NCBI RefSeq assembly: GCF_019511375.1
Contig: NZ_JAEUAO010000006.1
Span: 1-64,000, forward strand
DNA from: Rhizobium herbae
Lineage (GTDB): Bacteria; Pseudomonadota; Alphaproteobacteria; Rhizobiales; Rhizobiaceae
Direction: 5' to 3'
Length of the DNA stretch: 64,000 nucleotides
Numbering within the stretch: position 1 is the stretch's first letter; every line of letters starts with the position of its first letter. The position numbers and the translations under genes are program-made. A model generated the notes under the pieces. The model saw only the letters and a program-made list of their open reading frames with translations, ran no database searches and had not been told where the DNA came from. Positions 50,899 through 59,537 of this stretch are shown piece by piece.

Positions 50899-52461
50899 AT
50901 GGGCAACATAGATATACGCGACATACGTTTCTACCGTTCGATCCTGCTACAGAGGATGCCTTATGTGTTGGCGATTGCCGCCACTGTATTTGTATCTGCA
51001 GTATCGGTGGCGTTGCTTCTCTCGCCCGTATACCGTGCAAGCGCCAAAATTCTGGCGGAGTCTCCGCAAATTCCGGCTGAACTGGCTCGCTCAACAGTTC
51101 CGATAGGCGCAGTCGCGCAGTTACAGATCCTTCAACAACAGATCACCACGCGCGCCGACTTAATTGCCCTTGCGCAGAAGCTGCATGTCTATGACGACAG
51201 CGAGACGCAAGCTGACGCAGACGATATCGTCAAAGACATGCGGGCTCGTATCGCGTTCGAGCAACTGCAGCTTGACCCACAAGGTGACGGTGCATCGATC
51301 TTCAGCGTATCCTTCCAGGCCAACGAGCCGGATCTCGCCGCAAACGGTGCCAACGAACTTGCTGCGATGATCCTGGGCAGAAATCAGCGTCAACGCACCG
51401 ACCGTGCAGGAAGCACCCTGCAATTCTTCAACCGGGAGGTCTCGAGACTGGGCGTCGAATTGAACCGGCTCGAGGCAGATATCCTCAAGTTCAAGACCGA
51501 GCATAAGGACACTCTGCCGGACAGCCTCGAATTTCACCGCAGCCAGCAAAGCAGTCTCCAGGACAGGCTGATCTCTCTGGAACGCGAAGAATCCGATCTT
51601 CGCACCAGGCGGAGCAGCCTTGTCGCCACGTACGCCACTTCTGGGCAGCTTGCCGGCGTCGTTTCGCTCACGCCGGAACAGCAAATGCTCGCGGAGCTGA
51701 ACAGGGCGTTGTCCGAGCAACTGCTGATTTTCTCGGAAGCTAGTCCAAACATTTCAGCGCTTCGCCTTCGGATCGCGTCCCTGCAGAACAGTCTGCTGGC
51801 CATCAAGCCAGAAGGCACGAAGAAGGCGGGAGCGGCCGCCATGCAGGGCACGCCCTTTGGGCTTAACCTGCAGCTTTCGGAAATCGACAAGCGTCTTCAA
51901 GCCGTGGCAGCAGAGAAGGTATCTGTCGCCCGGCGCATCGAAGAGCTGACCCAGGCGATCAGTGGCACGCCGGCAAGCGAGACCGTCCTGAATTCGCTTC
52001 AGCGGAACCGGGAAAACATACAGACACAATATAACGCCGCTATCGCACGGCGCGCAGAAGCGTTGACCGGGGAGCAGATAGAGATGCGTTCTGACGGCGA
52101 GCGCTTCTCGGTTCTCGAAGCAGCGACGCCGCCCAGCCAGCCGATCCGCCCTCAACGGAAGCGGCTGGTGGGCTTGGCCTCCGTTGCCGGGATCGGACTG
52201 GGACTGGCCTTCGTCGTTTTACTCGAAGTGCTCAACAAAACGGTTCGCAGACCGGTGGACTTGGAGCGCCTGCTTCAATCTCCGCCGTTGGCCACGATCC
52301 CAAACATCAGTTCCCCGGGCGAGTTTCCGTCATCCAGACTGAGGCGCCGCATCGCGGCAATGATCGCCGCCGGAGTGATACCGATCTCCTTCATCGTCGC
52401 CGACCCTGTCTCGATGCAGTCACCTTCAACCGGCCGGGAAACCATCGCCGAGCAGATATGA
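50899..52461 (+). CDS. Wzz/ExoP-type polysaccharide copolymerase (kinase domain absent)
   Basis: A 520-residue inner-membrane protein. N-terminal transmembrane helix (MPYVLAIAATVFVSAVSVALLL, about 20-42), a large periplasmic coiled coil with Wzz domain, a second transmembrane helix (LVGLASVAGIGLGLAFVVLLEV), and then TVRRPVDLERLLQSPPLATIPNI, the sequence that in ExoP/GumC leads into the tyrosine kinase. Here the chain ends after a third hydrophobic stretch (about 35 residues later), and the ATPase is a separate gene 67 bp downstream. It regulates chain length and links to the export protein. Start at 50899 chosen for the family N-terminus. Confidence 0.88.
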   Translation: MGNIDIRDIRFYRSILLQRMPYVLAIAATVFVSAVSVALLLSPVYRASAKILAESPQIPAELARSTVPIGAVAQLQILQQQITTRADLIALAQKLHVYDDSETQADADDIVKDMRARIAFEQLQLDPQGDGASIFSVSFQANEPDLAANGANELAAMILGRNQRQRTDRAGSTLQFFNREVSRLGVELNRLEADILKFKTEHKDTLPDSLEFHRSQQSSLQDRLISLEREESDLRTRRSSLVATYATSGQLAGVVSLTPEQQMLAELNRALSEQLLIFSEASPNISALRLRIASLQNSLLAIKPEGTKKAGAAAMQGTPFGLNLQLSEIDKRLQAVAAEKVSVARRIEELTQAISGTPASETVLNSLQRNRENIQTQYNAAIARRAEALTGEQIEMRSDGERFSVLEAATPPSQPIRPQRKRLVGLASVAGIGLGLAFVVLLEVLNKTVRRPVDLERLLQSPPLATIPNISSPGEFPSSRLRRRIAAMIAAGVIPISFIVADPVSMQSPSTGRETIAEQI

Positions 52462-52528
52462 GTCCAATGCATATTTTCAGTATCGCCCAACACGAACTGT
52501 ATTTGTCATCAGGATCAGAGTTGAAAAC

Positions 52529-53317
52529 ATGAAGCACGTTCCGCCATCACTGCAGGAGACCCGGCGCTTTCACAGCACGGACCGGCTGACAGAGCAGGCA
52601 ATTCAGGCCTGCACGCGGCTCGGACGCGAAATCGCCTGGGAAAACTTGTCGCCGCTTGATCTCGACCAGGAGAGAGCACTTCAAAACCGCATCGTCACCA
52701 TAGACCGTTCTGACCCCGCGCATGCCCCGTTCGATATGTTGCGGACTCGGGTGCTGCAGGATCTGCGGCAGAACAACTGGACTTCCGTCGCGATCACATC
52801 GCCGACACCCTCCTGCGGAAAATCGCTTGTCGCGCTCAATCTGGCGTTCAGCCTTGCCCATCAGGAAGATTGCCGGACACTGCTGATCGATCTCAATCTG
52901 AAACATCCCGCAATCGGCGCGATGCTTGGCGTGAGAGCGCCAGCGTCGATGGAGGAGTTTTTGAGAGGCCACGCTGCGACCCACAACCTTTTCATGCGGC
53001 ACGGCGATAATCTGGCGATCGGCACAAACCACCAGCCCGTACAGTTTTCAGCGGAACTGCTGCAATCCCAGGACGCGGCAAGAATCCTGCAGGATCTGCA
53101 AGCGAAGCTGGAACCGGATGTGATCCTGTTCGACATGCCCGCAGTGCTCGCAAGTGACGATGTTACGGCTTTCATGCCCAATGTGGATTGCGCGATCCTG
53201 GTTGCGGCAGCCGATAGCAGCACCTTCGACGAAGTGGACGAATGCGAGCGGTATCTGGCGGAACGCACCAAGGTGCTTGGCGCCGTTTTGAACAGGTGCA
53301 GGTACACCGACCGGTGA
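52529..53317 (+). CDS. CpsD/ExoP-like ATPase without tyrosine cluster
   Basis: A 262-residue P-loop protein of the bacterial tyrosine kinase family. Walker A is SPTPSCGKSLVALNLA, Walker A' LLIDLNLKHPAIG, and Walker B VILFDMPAVLASDD. The C-terminus (AVLNRCRYTDR) has one Tyr only, not the Tyr cluster used for autophosphorylation in CpsD/Wzc. It is probably the ATPase partner of the copolymerase, with altered or absent kinase regulation. The first 55 residues are unassigned. Confidence 0.85.
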   Translation: MKHVPPSLQETRRFHSTDRLTEQAIQACTRLGREIAWENLSPLDLDQERALQNRIVTIDRSDPAHAPFDMLRTRVLQDLRQNNWTSVAITSPTPSCGKSLVALNLAFSLAHQEDCRTLLIDLNLKHPAIGAMLGVRAPASMEEFLRGHAATHNLFMRHGDNLAIGTNHQPVQFSAELLQSQDAARILQDLQAKLEPDVILFDMPAVLASDDVTAFMPNVDCAILVAAADSSTFDEVDECERYLAERTKVLGAVLNRCRYTDR

Positions 53318-53393
53318 CCGGCGCATTCGTGTCGATGACTCTGAAGATCTCTCTTTCCGAAGCGCTATGAACACAGACTATGAGGAGATGGCG

Positions 53394-54566
53394 ATGCGCA
53401 AGATATTGATCGTCTATGGCACCCGCCCGGAGGCGGTCAAGATGGCGCCACTGATCGGCGAACTTGCTCGTTCGAGCCATTGCAGGCCAATCGTCGCAGT
53501 TACAGGTCAACATCGCGAAATGCTTGATCAGGTCAACCGGCTGTTCGACATCCAGCCTAGCCATGATCTCAATATCCTGACGCAGTCGCAAAGCCTCGAA
53601 AACGTCACGACGCGCGTTTTGATTGGAGTTTCCAACGTCATTGAGACGGAAGCACCCGACGCTCTTCTGGTCCAGGGCGACACGACAAGTTGCTTTGCCG
53701 CTGCATTGGCCGCGTTCTACCGCAAAATCCCGTTGATCCACCTCGAGGCGGGCCTGAGGACCGGCGATCGCCACAACCCCTTCCCGGAGGAAATCAACCG
53801 GCGCCTCACAACCCAACTCGCGGCGCTGCACCTGGCGCCGACCCGGACATCGAAGCAAAATCTGCTGAATGACGGTGTCGCCGAGCGCGATATCGTCGTT
53901 ACGGGCAACACTGTCATCGATGCGCTGCTGCAGGTGTCGGGCCGAAACAGTTCGAGTGGAAATCCCGACCTAGACCGGATCAGGGGTAGAAAGAGCGTTC
54001 TGATAACCGCTCATCGGCGCGAATCCTGGGGGGAACCGATGGCGCAGTCCGCTCGCGCCATCGCGCGGCTGGCGCGGATATTTCCGGAGATTGTCTTTCT
54101 CCTTCCAGCCCATCTCAATCCGGCCGTGCGCGACGTGCTGCTTCCTCCACTTGCGGGGCTTGAAAATGTGGTGATTACACAACCGCTCGATTATGGAGAC
54201 TTCGTCAAGGCCATGCGCGACTGCACGATCGTGCTCACCGATAGCGGTGGCGTCCAGGAAGAAGCCCCCAGCTTCGGCAAGCCGGTCCTGGTCATGCGTG
54301 ACACAACCGAACGGCCGGAGGCCGTTGCAGCCGGCACGGTCCGGCTCGTCGGTACGAGCGAGGATCGGATCGTTGCGGAGGTGACAAGACTTTTGACGGA
54401 TCGACGTGCTTACCAGAAGATGGCGCGCTCCATAAACCCTTACGGTGACGGACAAGCCGCGATGCGCTCGGTTCAGGCTATCGAGCATTTCTTTGGATTG
54501 GCAGACCGACCGGCCGAGTTTGGACCGACTACAGAACCGACGCCTACACGGGTGGTCGCGGCCTGA
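53394..54566 (+). CDS. wecB: UDP-N-acetylglucosamine 2-epimerase (non-hydrolysing)
   Basis: A 390-residue enzyme that interconverts UDP-GlcNAc and UDP-ManNAc. Family landmarks: YGTRPEAVKMAPL at the start, VTGQHREMLDQ, VQGDTTSCFAAALAAFYRKIPLIHLEAGLRTG with the catalytic Asp and Glu, PFPEEINRRL, TAHRRESWG, and TDSGGVQEEAPSFGKPVLVMRDTTERPEA. The ATG at 53394 has a full GAGGAG ribosome site 6 nt before it; the upstream ATG at 53367 is less likely. Its product would feed the WecC homologue at 60361. It ends with an intrinsic terminator. Confidence 0.96.
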   Translation: MRKILIVYGTRPEAVKMAPLIGELARSSHCRPIVAVTGQHREMLDQVNRLFDIQPSHDLNILTQSQSLENVTTRVLIGVSNVIETEAPDALLVQGDTTSCFAAALAAFYRKIPLIHLEAGLRTGDRHNPFPEEINRRLTTQLAALHLAPTRTSKQNLLNDGVAERDIVVTGNTVIDALLQVSGRNSSSGNPDLDRIRGRKSVLITAHRRESWGEPMAQSARAIARLARIFPEIVFLLPAHLNPAVRDVLLPPLAGLENVVITQPLDYGDFVKAMRDCTIVLTDSGGVQEEAPSFGKPVLVMRDTTERPEAVAAGTVRLVGTSEDRIVAEVTRLLTDRRAYQKMARSINPYGDGQAAMRSVQAIEHFFGLADRPAEFGPTTEPTPTRVVAA

Positions 54567-54615
54567 GACAATCGAGAGCGAGGCGACGTCCCAAACAATC
54601 CGGATGTTTTGAACG

Positions 54616-54649
54616 CCAAAGGCGACCGGAGGGTCGCCTTTGGTTTATC
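54616..54649. terminator. Strong bidirectional-type terminator after wecB
   Basis: A 12-bp perfect stem CCAAAGGCGACC (54616-54627) / GGTCGCCTTTGG (54632-54643) with a GGAG loop, followed by TTTATC. It separates convergent wecB and the RTX gene. Confidence 0.85.
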
Positions 54650-54700
54650 GCGGTTCATGACAGGCAGGAATCTGCGGCCGCATCAAGCGGCCGCATCACG

Positions 54701-56413
54701 TCACAGAAGGAAATAGCCCTTCGACAACGACACTGCATCATCAAGATGAACGGCGAAATCGGCATTCCTGTCACCATTGGTGTCACCATATACATAGGTG
54801 TCCGACGCCTGCTTGACGTAACGCAGTTCGCCGGCCTTGCCAGTGAAGGCAGCAGTACCGAGGTAGGTGAAAGCTTGATCGCCGGACGCAGCCGTATTGG
54901 CATCGATGTCCGCAAGATCAATCCTGTCGCCGCCGGTGCCCGAGAAGTCGAAGATCGAATCTCGGCCCGTCAGGGCAGACGTGCTCTCGCTCGCCGCGTT
55001 GAAGACGAAGGTATCGGCGCCTGAGCCGCCCACCAGATCATCCGCGCCGAGACCACCATAAAGCACGTCGTTGCCGCCGCTGCCCTTGAGGACATCATTG
55101 CCGGCGCCGCCCGAAAGCAAATTGGCGCCTGCGTCGCCATAGAGCTTGTCGGCAAAGCTGGAACCGGACAGCTGCTCGATCGAAACATAGGTGTCGCCCA
55201 TGGCGTCGCCGGTGTTGTACGCGGCATTGGCAAGGCTTGCCGTAACGCCAGCCTCGGCACCGATGTAGGAGGCGGTATCCGCGCCTGCTGCGCCGTCGAG
55301 CTTGTCGGCACCACTGCTGCCGTTCAGGACGTTGTTTCCGGTGTTGCCCTGCAGGGTGTCGCCGAAGCTGGAGCCGAGCACTTTTTCGATGCTGGTGAAC
55401 TTGTCGCCAGTTGAATCGCCGCCGGAAGCGGTGTCCGCTCCAAGATTGACCTTCACGGCAGCCTTCGATCCGGAATAGCTTGCGGTGTCGGTGCCTTCGC
55501 CACCATCAAGAACGTCCGCACCCGCGCCACCCTTGAGCAGATCATCGCCGCCGAGCCCCTTGTAGGTCTCGCTGCCCGCATTGGATTTTCCGGTGACCGG
55601 CAAGACGTCATCACCTGCGGTACCCGTGTAGACGGTTGAAGTGCCGGTATCCGTTCCAGTGTCGGTGCCAGTGTCCGTACCCGTGTCAGTACCGGTGTCC
55701 GGCAAGGTGTTCAGGTCGGTATTCCCGTACATCACCGGGTTGTTGCCATAGAGCGCGAAATCACCCCATTGACCATCGCCGACCTGGTTGTTGATGATTT
55801 TGATCGAGGAATCATCAACGGGGCCGCCCCCAAAAGTGTCATCGAGGTAGACGGTGTATCCACCGCCGGCCAGACGATTGTTTTCAACCGTGATGTTCGA
55901 CAAACCTCCAGCCCAGTTGTCGAGCATCACCGCCGACGTCTGGCCGTGATCGACAACGATGGTGTTGTGGACGATGTCGATGTCGTGACCGGCATTGACC
56001 TCGACACCATCGTAGTGGGCCTCGGCGGTGCCAAGGAAGTTATGGATGTAGTTGTCGCGGAAGTCCGTAGGGCCGCTGACAGTGATGCCGTTTTCAACGC
56101 CGTAGATGTCGTTGCCAATAAACGTGCCGTGACCGTAGATGCCGTTCTGGCTGAGGCCCTTGCCATTGATTTCACTGTTCTGCAGCGTGAAGCCGGTCGC
56201 ATCGTCCATGACCCGGATCGCCGTCCATGCGCCGGTGGATGTCAGCTTGACATTGCTCAGCGTGACGTTCTTGGCGTCGATGACGATATCGCCGGTAATG
56301 TCCATGTTGCTGATGACGGCGTTGTCTTCGGTGATGTGAAGCGTGCCGTTATACTTGGTCAGCGTCGCCCCGGACGTGACGCCTGTGTTGGTTGCATCGG
56401 GAAAATCTGCCAC
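54701..56413 (-). CDS. RTX-type secreted beta-helix protein
   Basis: A 570-residue protein without a Sec signal, likely secreted by a type I system. Residues 1-235 form a right-handed parallel beta helix (VTLSNVKLTS, GFTLQNSEING, ITVENNRLAGGGYTVYLDD), paralogous to the protein at 45970. A linker of TDTG repeats (about 238-258) is followed by three blocks of calcium-binding GGxGxDxLx repeats (such as GLGGDDLLKGGAGADVLDGGEGTD), and a C-terminal region (DSIFDFSGTGGDRIDLADIDANT...FAVHLDDAVSLSKGYFLL) typical of the RTX secretion signal. The start is GTG at 56413 with AAAGG 11 nt upstream. It resembles ExsH-like EPS-modifying proteins in design, but no catalytic domain is recognised. Confidence 0.9.
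   Translation of the reverse strand: MADFPDATNTGVTSGATLTKYNGTLHITEDNAVISNMDITGDIVIDAKNVTLSNVKLTSTGAWTAIRVMDDATGFTLQNSEINGKGLSQNGIYGHGTFIGNDIYGVENGITVSGPTDFRDNYIHNFLGTAEAHYDGVEVNAGHDIDIVHNTIVVDHGQTSAVMLDNWAGGLSNITVENNRLAGGGYTVYLDDTFGGGPVDDSSIKIINNQVGDGQWGDFALYGNNPVMYGNTDLNTLPDTGTDTGTDTGTDTGTDTGTSTVYTGTAGDDVLPVTGKSNAGSETYKGLGGDDLLKGGAGADVLDGGEGTDTASYSGSKAAVKVNLGADTASGGDSTGDKFTSIEKVLGSSFGDTLQGNTGNNVLNGSSGADKLDGAAGADTASYIGAEAGVTASLANAAYNTGDAMGDTYVSIEQLSGSSFADKLYGDAGANLLSGGAGNDVLKGSGGNDVLYGGLGADDLVGGSGADTFVFNAASESTSALTGRDSIFDFSGTGGDRIDLADIDANTAASGDQAFTYLGTAAFTGKAGELRYVKQASDTYVYGDTNGDRNADFAVHLDDAVSLSKGYFLL
55641..55700. repeat. 12-bp tandem repeats in the RTX gene
   Basis: Five imperfect 12-bp units (GTGCCGGTATCC-type) encoding the TDTG linker on the minus strand. 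Possible copy-number variation would lengthen the linker in steps of four residues. Confidence 0.75.
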
Positions 56414-56938
56414 TGTTGTTATAGCCTTTCTCCTCAGCCCTTAACCCCGTTTCAAGATGGTCTTACTGCTAGGCCGCCTACCTCTTTTTTGGTAAGCCGA
56501 ACCTATAAAACGGAGACCTATTGCAACTTCCAAAGTTGTGCAATGCAGTAGGAAGGGGCTCACAAAAGCCGAAAATCGGCGCCTTACAATCGCCGTAATA
56601 AATTGAATTAGACATTGCTACTATGAAATAATTGGTTAATTTCTGGCGGCTCCCGAAAAAATAAAGTTTTCAAACTTTTTAAATAATCATACAAAAGCGC
56701 AACCTGCGGTCTCACTACCTCGCTGAAACTATTTGGAAAAAAAATTCAAACTCCGCGCGATCGCCTCGCCGGTCAAATTAGCCATCTTTTTTTCTGAAAA
56801 AATTTTCTCGGCAACCTAAAAGTACAAGAACGCGCCGCTCAACCGCATTTTGGCGGTTTTTCCACACACAGGGACGGTGAAAGAGGCGAAAGGGCGGGTG
56901 ATTCGAGGAAGTCGGAGCTTACAAACAGGGGATTTGGT
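56414..56938. other. AT-rich region upstream of the RTX gene
   Basis: About 525 bp without a gene between the RTX gene (minus) and the end of a GT2 gene. Strongly AT-rich at 56590-56830, with a perfect palindrome AAAGTTT-TC-AAACTTT (56663-56678). Likely the regulatory zone of the RTX gene. Confidence 0.5.
56663..56678. promoter_or_regulatory. Palindromic candidate operator
   Basis: A 16-bp sequence with 7-bp perfect arms (AAAGTTT / AAACTTT) and a 2-bp centre in AT-rich DNA about 250 bp upstream of the RTX gene's start. Function is inferred only from position and symmetry. Confidence 0.35.
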
Positions 56939-57910
56939 TTATTGAACACCGCTAGGCTGTTTGAGGTCGCCGTGGAGACCATCGCTCAAGCCGACCGCGG
57001 CCCTGAATGCCGAGCGATGCCCCAATCCGACTGCCAGGCGCATCCCCTCCCCGACGATGACGCCGAGCCGAAACAGTGCCGACGCTGCGGCATTGTGGTG
57101 CCGCCGGTAATATTTGATGCGGTTGACCGTCATGAGAGCAGTGAGGAAGGGGCTGCTGTGATAGTCGCCGCCAATGTGGACCGCCAAGGCCTGCGGAACA
57201 TACAAAACCTCGAGGTCTGCTGCCCGAACGCGGCGAAGATAATCAACCTCCTCGCTATACAGAAAGAAGCTCTCATCCCATTCGCCGACCTTTTCGCGAG
57301 CTTCGGCAGACACCAACAGGATGGCGCCGGTTGCCCATTCGATCGGGCCTCCCTCGCGGTAGACGGCAGCACCATCGACAATTTCGCCAAGCCCCAATCG
57401 GGCAGCGAGCGTGCCTCCCAGCAGCGCCTCCGACCATGCGGTAACCAAAGAGGGCTCGCGGCGGATCGACCTCGAAATGCCGCCGTCCTCTCCACGGACC
57501 TGCGGCACCGCCACTCCGGTTGAATGAAGACCTGCGTACAGGCTGGCTATGCAGCCACGCTGCAGGCGAATGTCCGGATTGAGAACGAGCAGATCGGCAG
57601 ACGGATCGATGGTCGCCGTCGCGGCATTGATGGCGGCGGCATAGCCGGCGTTGCGACCCGTTTGAATAATTCTGGCGCCGATCGGGTGGGCAAGGGCGAG
57701 ATCGACGGAGTGATCGTGCGAGTCGTTGTCGACGACAATCACTTCATATTGCTCGACGCCTTCGAGCCCCGCATTCAGACTATCCAGCAAACCGGATAAC
57801 ACAGAAGCGCTGTTGTAGGTGACCGTGACGACAGCAAGTCTGCGCGCAACCAGGGCCGCGGCTGCGGTGCTGCCTGTCTTAGGTTCTTGTTGTCTCGTTG
57901 AAGCGTCCAT
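56939..57910 (-). CDS. GT2-type (rhamnosyltransferase-like) glycosyltransferase
   Basis: A 323-residue GT-A transferase resembling WbbL/RfbN-type rhamnosyltransferases. It shows LAVVTVTYNSASVLSGLLDSL, VVDNDSHDHSVDLA, NAGYAAAIN, LLVLNPDIRLQ with the metal-binding NPDI, GAILLVSAEA and DESFFLYSEEVDYLRRV, where Glu-Glu-Val-Asp is the family's catalytic region. With rmlD in the locus, rhamnose transfer is plausible but unproven. Start at 57910 (GAGAGCG upstream); other ATGs lie at 57925 and 57955. Confidence 0.88.
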   Translation of the reverse strand: MDASTRQQEPKTGSTAAAALVARRLAVVTVTYNSASVLSGLLDSLNAGLEGVEQYEVIVVDNDSHDHSVDLALAHPIGARIIQTGRNAGYAAAINAATATIDPSADLLVLNPDIRLQRGCIASLYAGLHSTGVAVPQVRGEDGGISRSIRREPSLVTAWSEALLGGTLAARLGLGEIVDGAAVYREGGPIEWATGAILLVSAEAREKVGEWDESFFLYSEEVDYLRRVRAADLEVLYVPQALAVHIGGDYHSSPFLTALMTVNRIKYYRRHHNAAASALFRLGVIVGEGMRLAVGLGHRSAFRAAVGLSDGLHGDLKQPSGVQ

Positions 57911-58252
57911 CTTGCGCTCTCGCATCCACCGGCACCCTGCATCGCACTTCCGCAATCCTTGTAGAAAAAGCGCCCGGGCCGGAAGACGGTCGAGAGGCGT
58001 AGCTGAAGACCCGTTCGGATTGAATGCTAATCCGGAATGCTAAACGGCATCCAAACCGGGTAAGCCGATCGATGTATTCCAATACCATTGGCGGCATGCC
58101 GATGCCGGTTCGGTAAGCCTTTGAGTGCGCTGGAATATCTGCGGGGATTTTCTAGCATGTCGTCGACGCGTCGATTTTTCGCGTCTTTGGATGCGCCCGC
58201 TTTCGCCTTGGTGAACGGCCATCTCCTCTAAACGCGAGTGCGAGGGGTTTTC
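57911..58252. other. Divergent intergenic region
   Basis: About 340 bp between the GT2 gene (minus) and the toroid-like protein gene (plus). It should hold the promoter of the wecG-wecC transcription unit. No consensus pair, gene or repeat is evident. Confidence 0.4.
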
Positions 58253-59536
58253 ATGCCAATTAATTTTCAGCATTCATTGACTGCGAGAACACAAAGCGCT
58301 CCATCGGAAAACAGCAGTCACAGCAGCCCTGCACCCGAACGGCGCCGCATCGGCACGCTCGACAGGCTGGAAGCCATTGAATTGACGTCGCGTGAGGGGC
58401 AGGCCCAGATCGTTCAATTGCTGGGCATCGCATTGCGAGGCCTGCCGCGCATGCATAACGACGGAGCATTCGGCCACACGTTGCGCGCGGTCAAAGACGG
58501 ATCGCACTCGTCGGAACGGCTCGAAGGCGACAGTCTTCGCTATACGGCTATCGTTGCCCTCGGCCTGTCTTACGCGGACGAGGGAATTCAAAAGCAGATA
58601 CTGAACGGCAGCACGGCATCCGAACTGGCCCATGCATCCGCCGCACGCGCCGAAACATCTTCCGACACTGGCGCTGTGGCGTTGGCCGCCTGGGCTGCCG
58701 CGGAGGCAGGGCGATTTCATGCAGCCCCACTCTTTCGCAGGCTTCGTCTGCTCCTTGCCTCCGATGCCCCCATAGCGACGGTTCACTGTGCATGGACACT
58801 GACGGCCGCGCTGGCGGCAGAACGATTCGGCGACACGCAGGATCTGACCGCGTTTGCCGCAAAACGGCTGATGTCGGGATTATCCCCGGCGGGGCTGTTT
58901 CCTCACATGCTCCCCGCGTCGGTAAGCGGACGCTTGCGGGGCCATATCGGTTGCTTTGCCGATCAGGTCTACCCGATACAGGCACTGTCTCGTCTTCATG
59001 TGGCTCGCGGCGATGTCTCGGCACTGTCGGCGGCCCAGGCGTGCGCGGAAAGGATTTGCGCCTTGCAGGGTGCCGCCGGGCAATGGTGGTGGCACTATGA
59101 TACGCGCGACGGAAGCGTGGTCGAAGGCTACCCCGTCTATAGCGTCCACCAGCACGCGATGGCGCCGATGGCATTGCTCGACCTCAGGGAGGCCGGAGGT
59201 TTCGACCACTCCGGGGCGATTGCCAAAGGTCTGCGGTGGCTCGATAGGCATCCTGAGGTCGCGGTACCGCTCGTTGTTCCCGAAAAGGGCGTGATCTGGC
59301 GTAAAGTGGCGCGCCGCGAACCTCGCAAGGCGGTGCGGGCAATTTCTGCGGTCACGACCGCATTGGTACCCGGCCTGCACATGCCGGCCCTTGATGTGCT
59401 TTTCCCACCCAATCAAGTGGATTTTGAATGCCGACCCTATGAATTGGGCTGGCTGCTATACGCGTGGCTCTCGGGCGAAGTGGTCTCCAGGCTGGCCCCC
59501 GGCTCGGCACAGGCCACGCCTGCCAAGGAGAACTGA
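58253..59536 (+). CDS. Protein of unknown function, probable alpha/alpha toroid
   Basis: A 427-residue protein without a signal peptide or a clear family. Long helical repeats run through it, and QGAAGQWWWHYDTRDGSVVEGYPVYSVHQHAMAPMALLDL resembles the QW/W-x-H-Y signatures of alpha/alpha-toroid enzymes (glycosidase or terpene-cyclase/prenyltransferase folds). The N-terminal 40 residues are Ser-rich and possibly disordered; there is a hydrophobic patch RAISAVTTALVPGLHMPAL near the C-terminus. ATG 58253 has GAGGGG just upstream. It is directly followed, 1 bp apart, by wecG, so it is likely to act on the ManNAcA-linked intermediate or its polymer. Catalytic role is a guess. Confidence 0.75.
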   Translation: MPINFQHSLTARTQSAPSENSSHSSPAPERRRIGTLDRLEAIELTSREGQAQIVQLLGIALRGLPRMHNDGAFGHTLRAVKDGSHSSERLEGDSLRYTAIVALGLSYADEGIQKQILNGSTASELAHASAARAETSSDTGAVALAAWAAAEAGRFHAAPLFRRLRLLLASDAPIATVHCAWTLTAALAAERFGDTQDLTAFAAKRLMSGLSPAGLFPHMLPASVSGRLRGHIGCFADQVYPIQALSRLHVARGDVSALSAAQACAERICALQGAAGQWWWHYDTRDGSVVEGYPVYSVHQHAMAPMALLDLREAGGFDHSGAIAKGLRWLDRHPEVAVPLVVPEKGVIWRKVARREPRKAVRAISAVTTALVPGLHMPALDVLFPPNQVDFECRPYELGWLLYAWLSGEVVSRLAPGSAQATPAKEN

Positions 59537-59537
59537 G

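Noticed and set aside
55641-55700. CRISPR-like repeat array
   Set aside because: The repeats are contiguous 12-bp coding units without spacers; they encode a TDTG linker.
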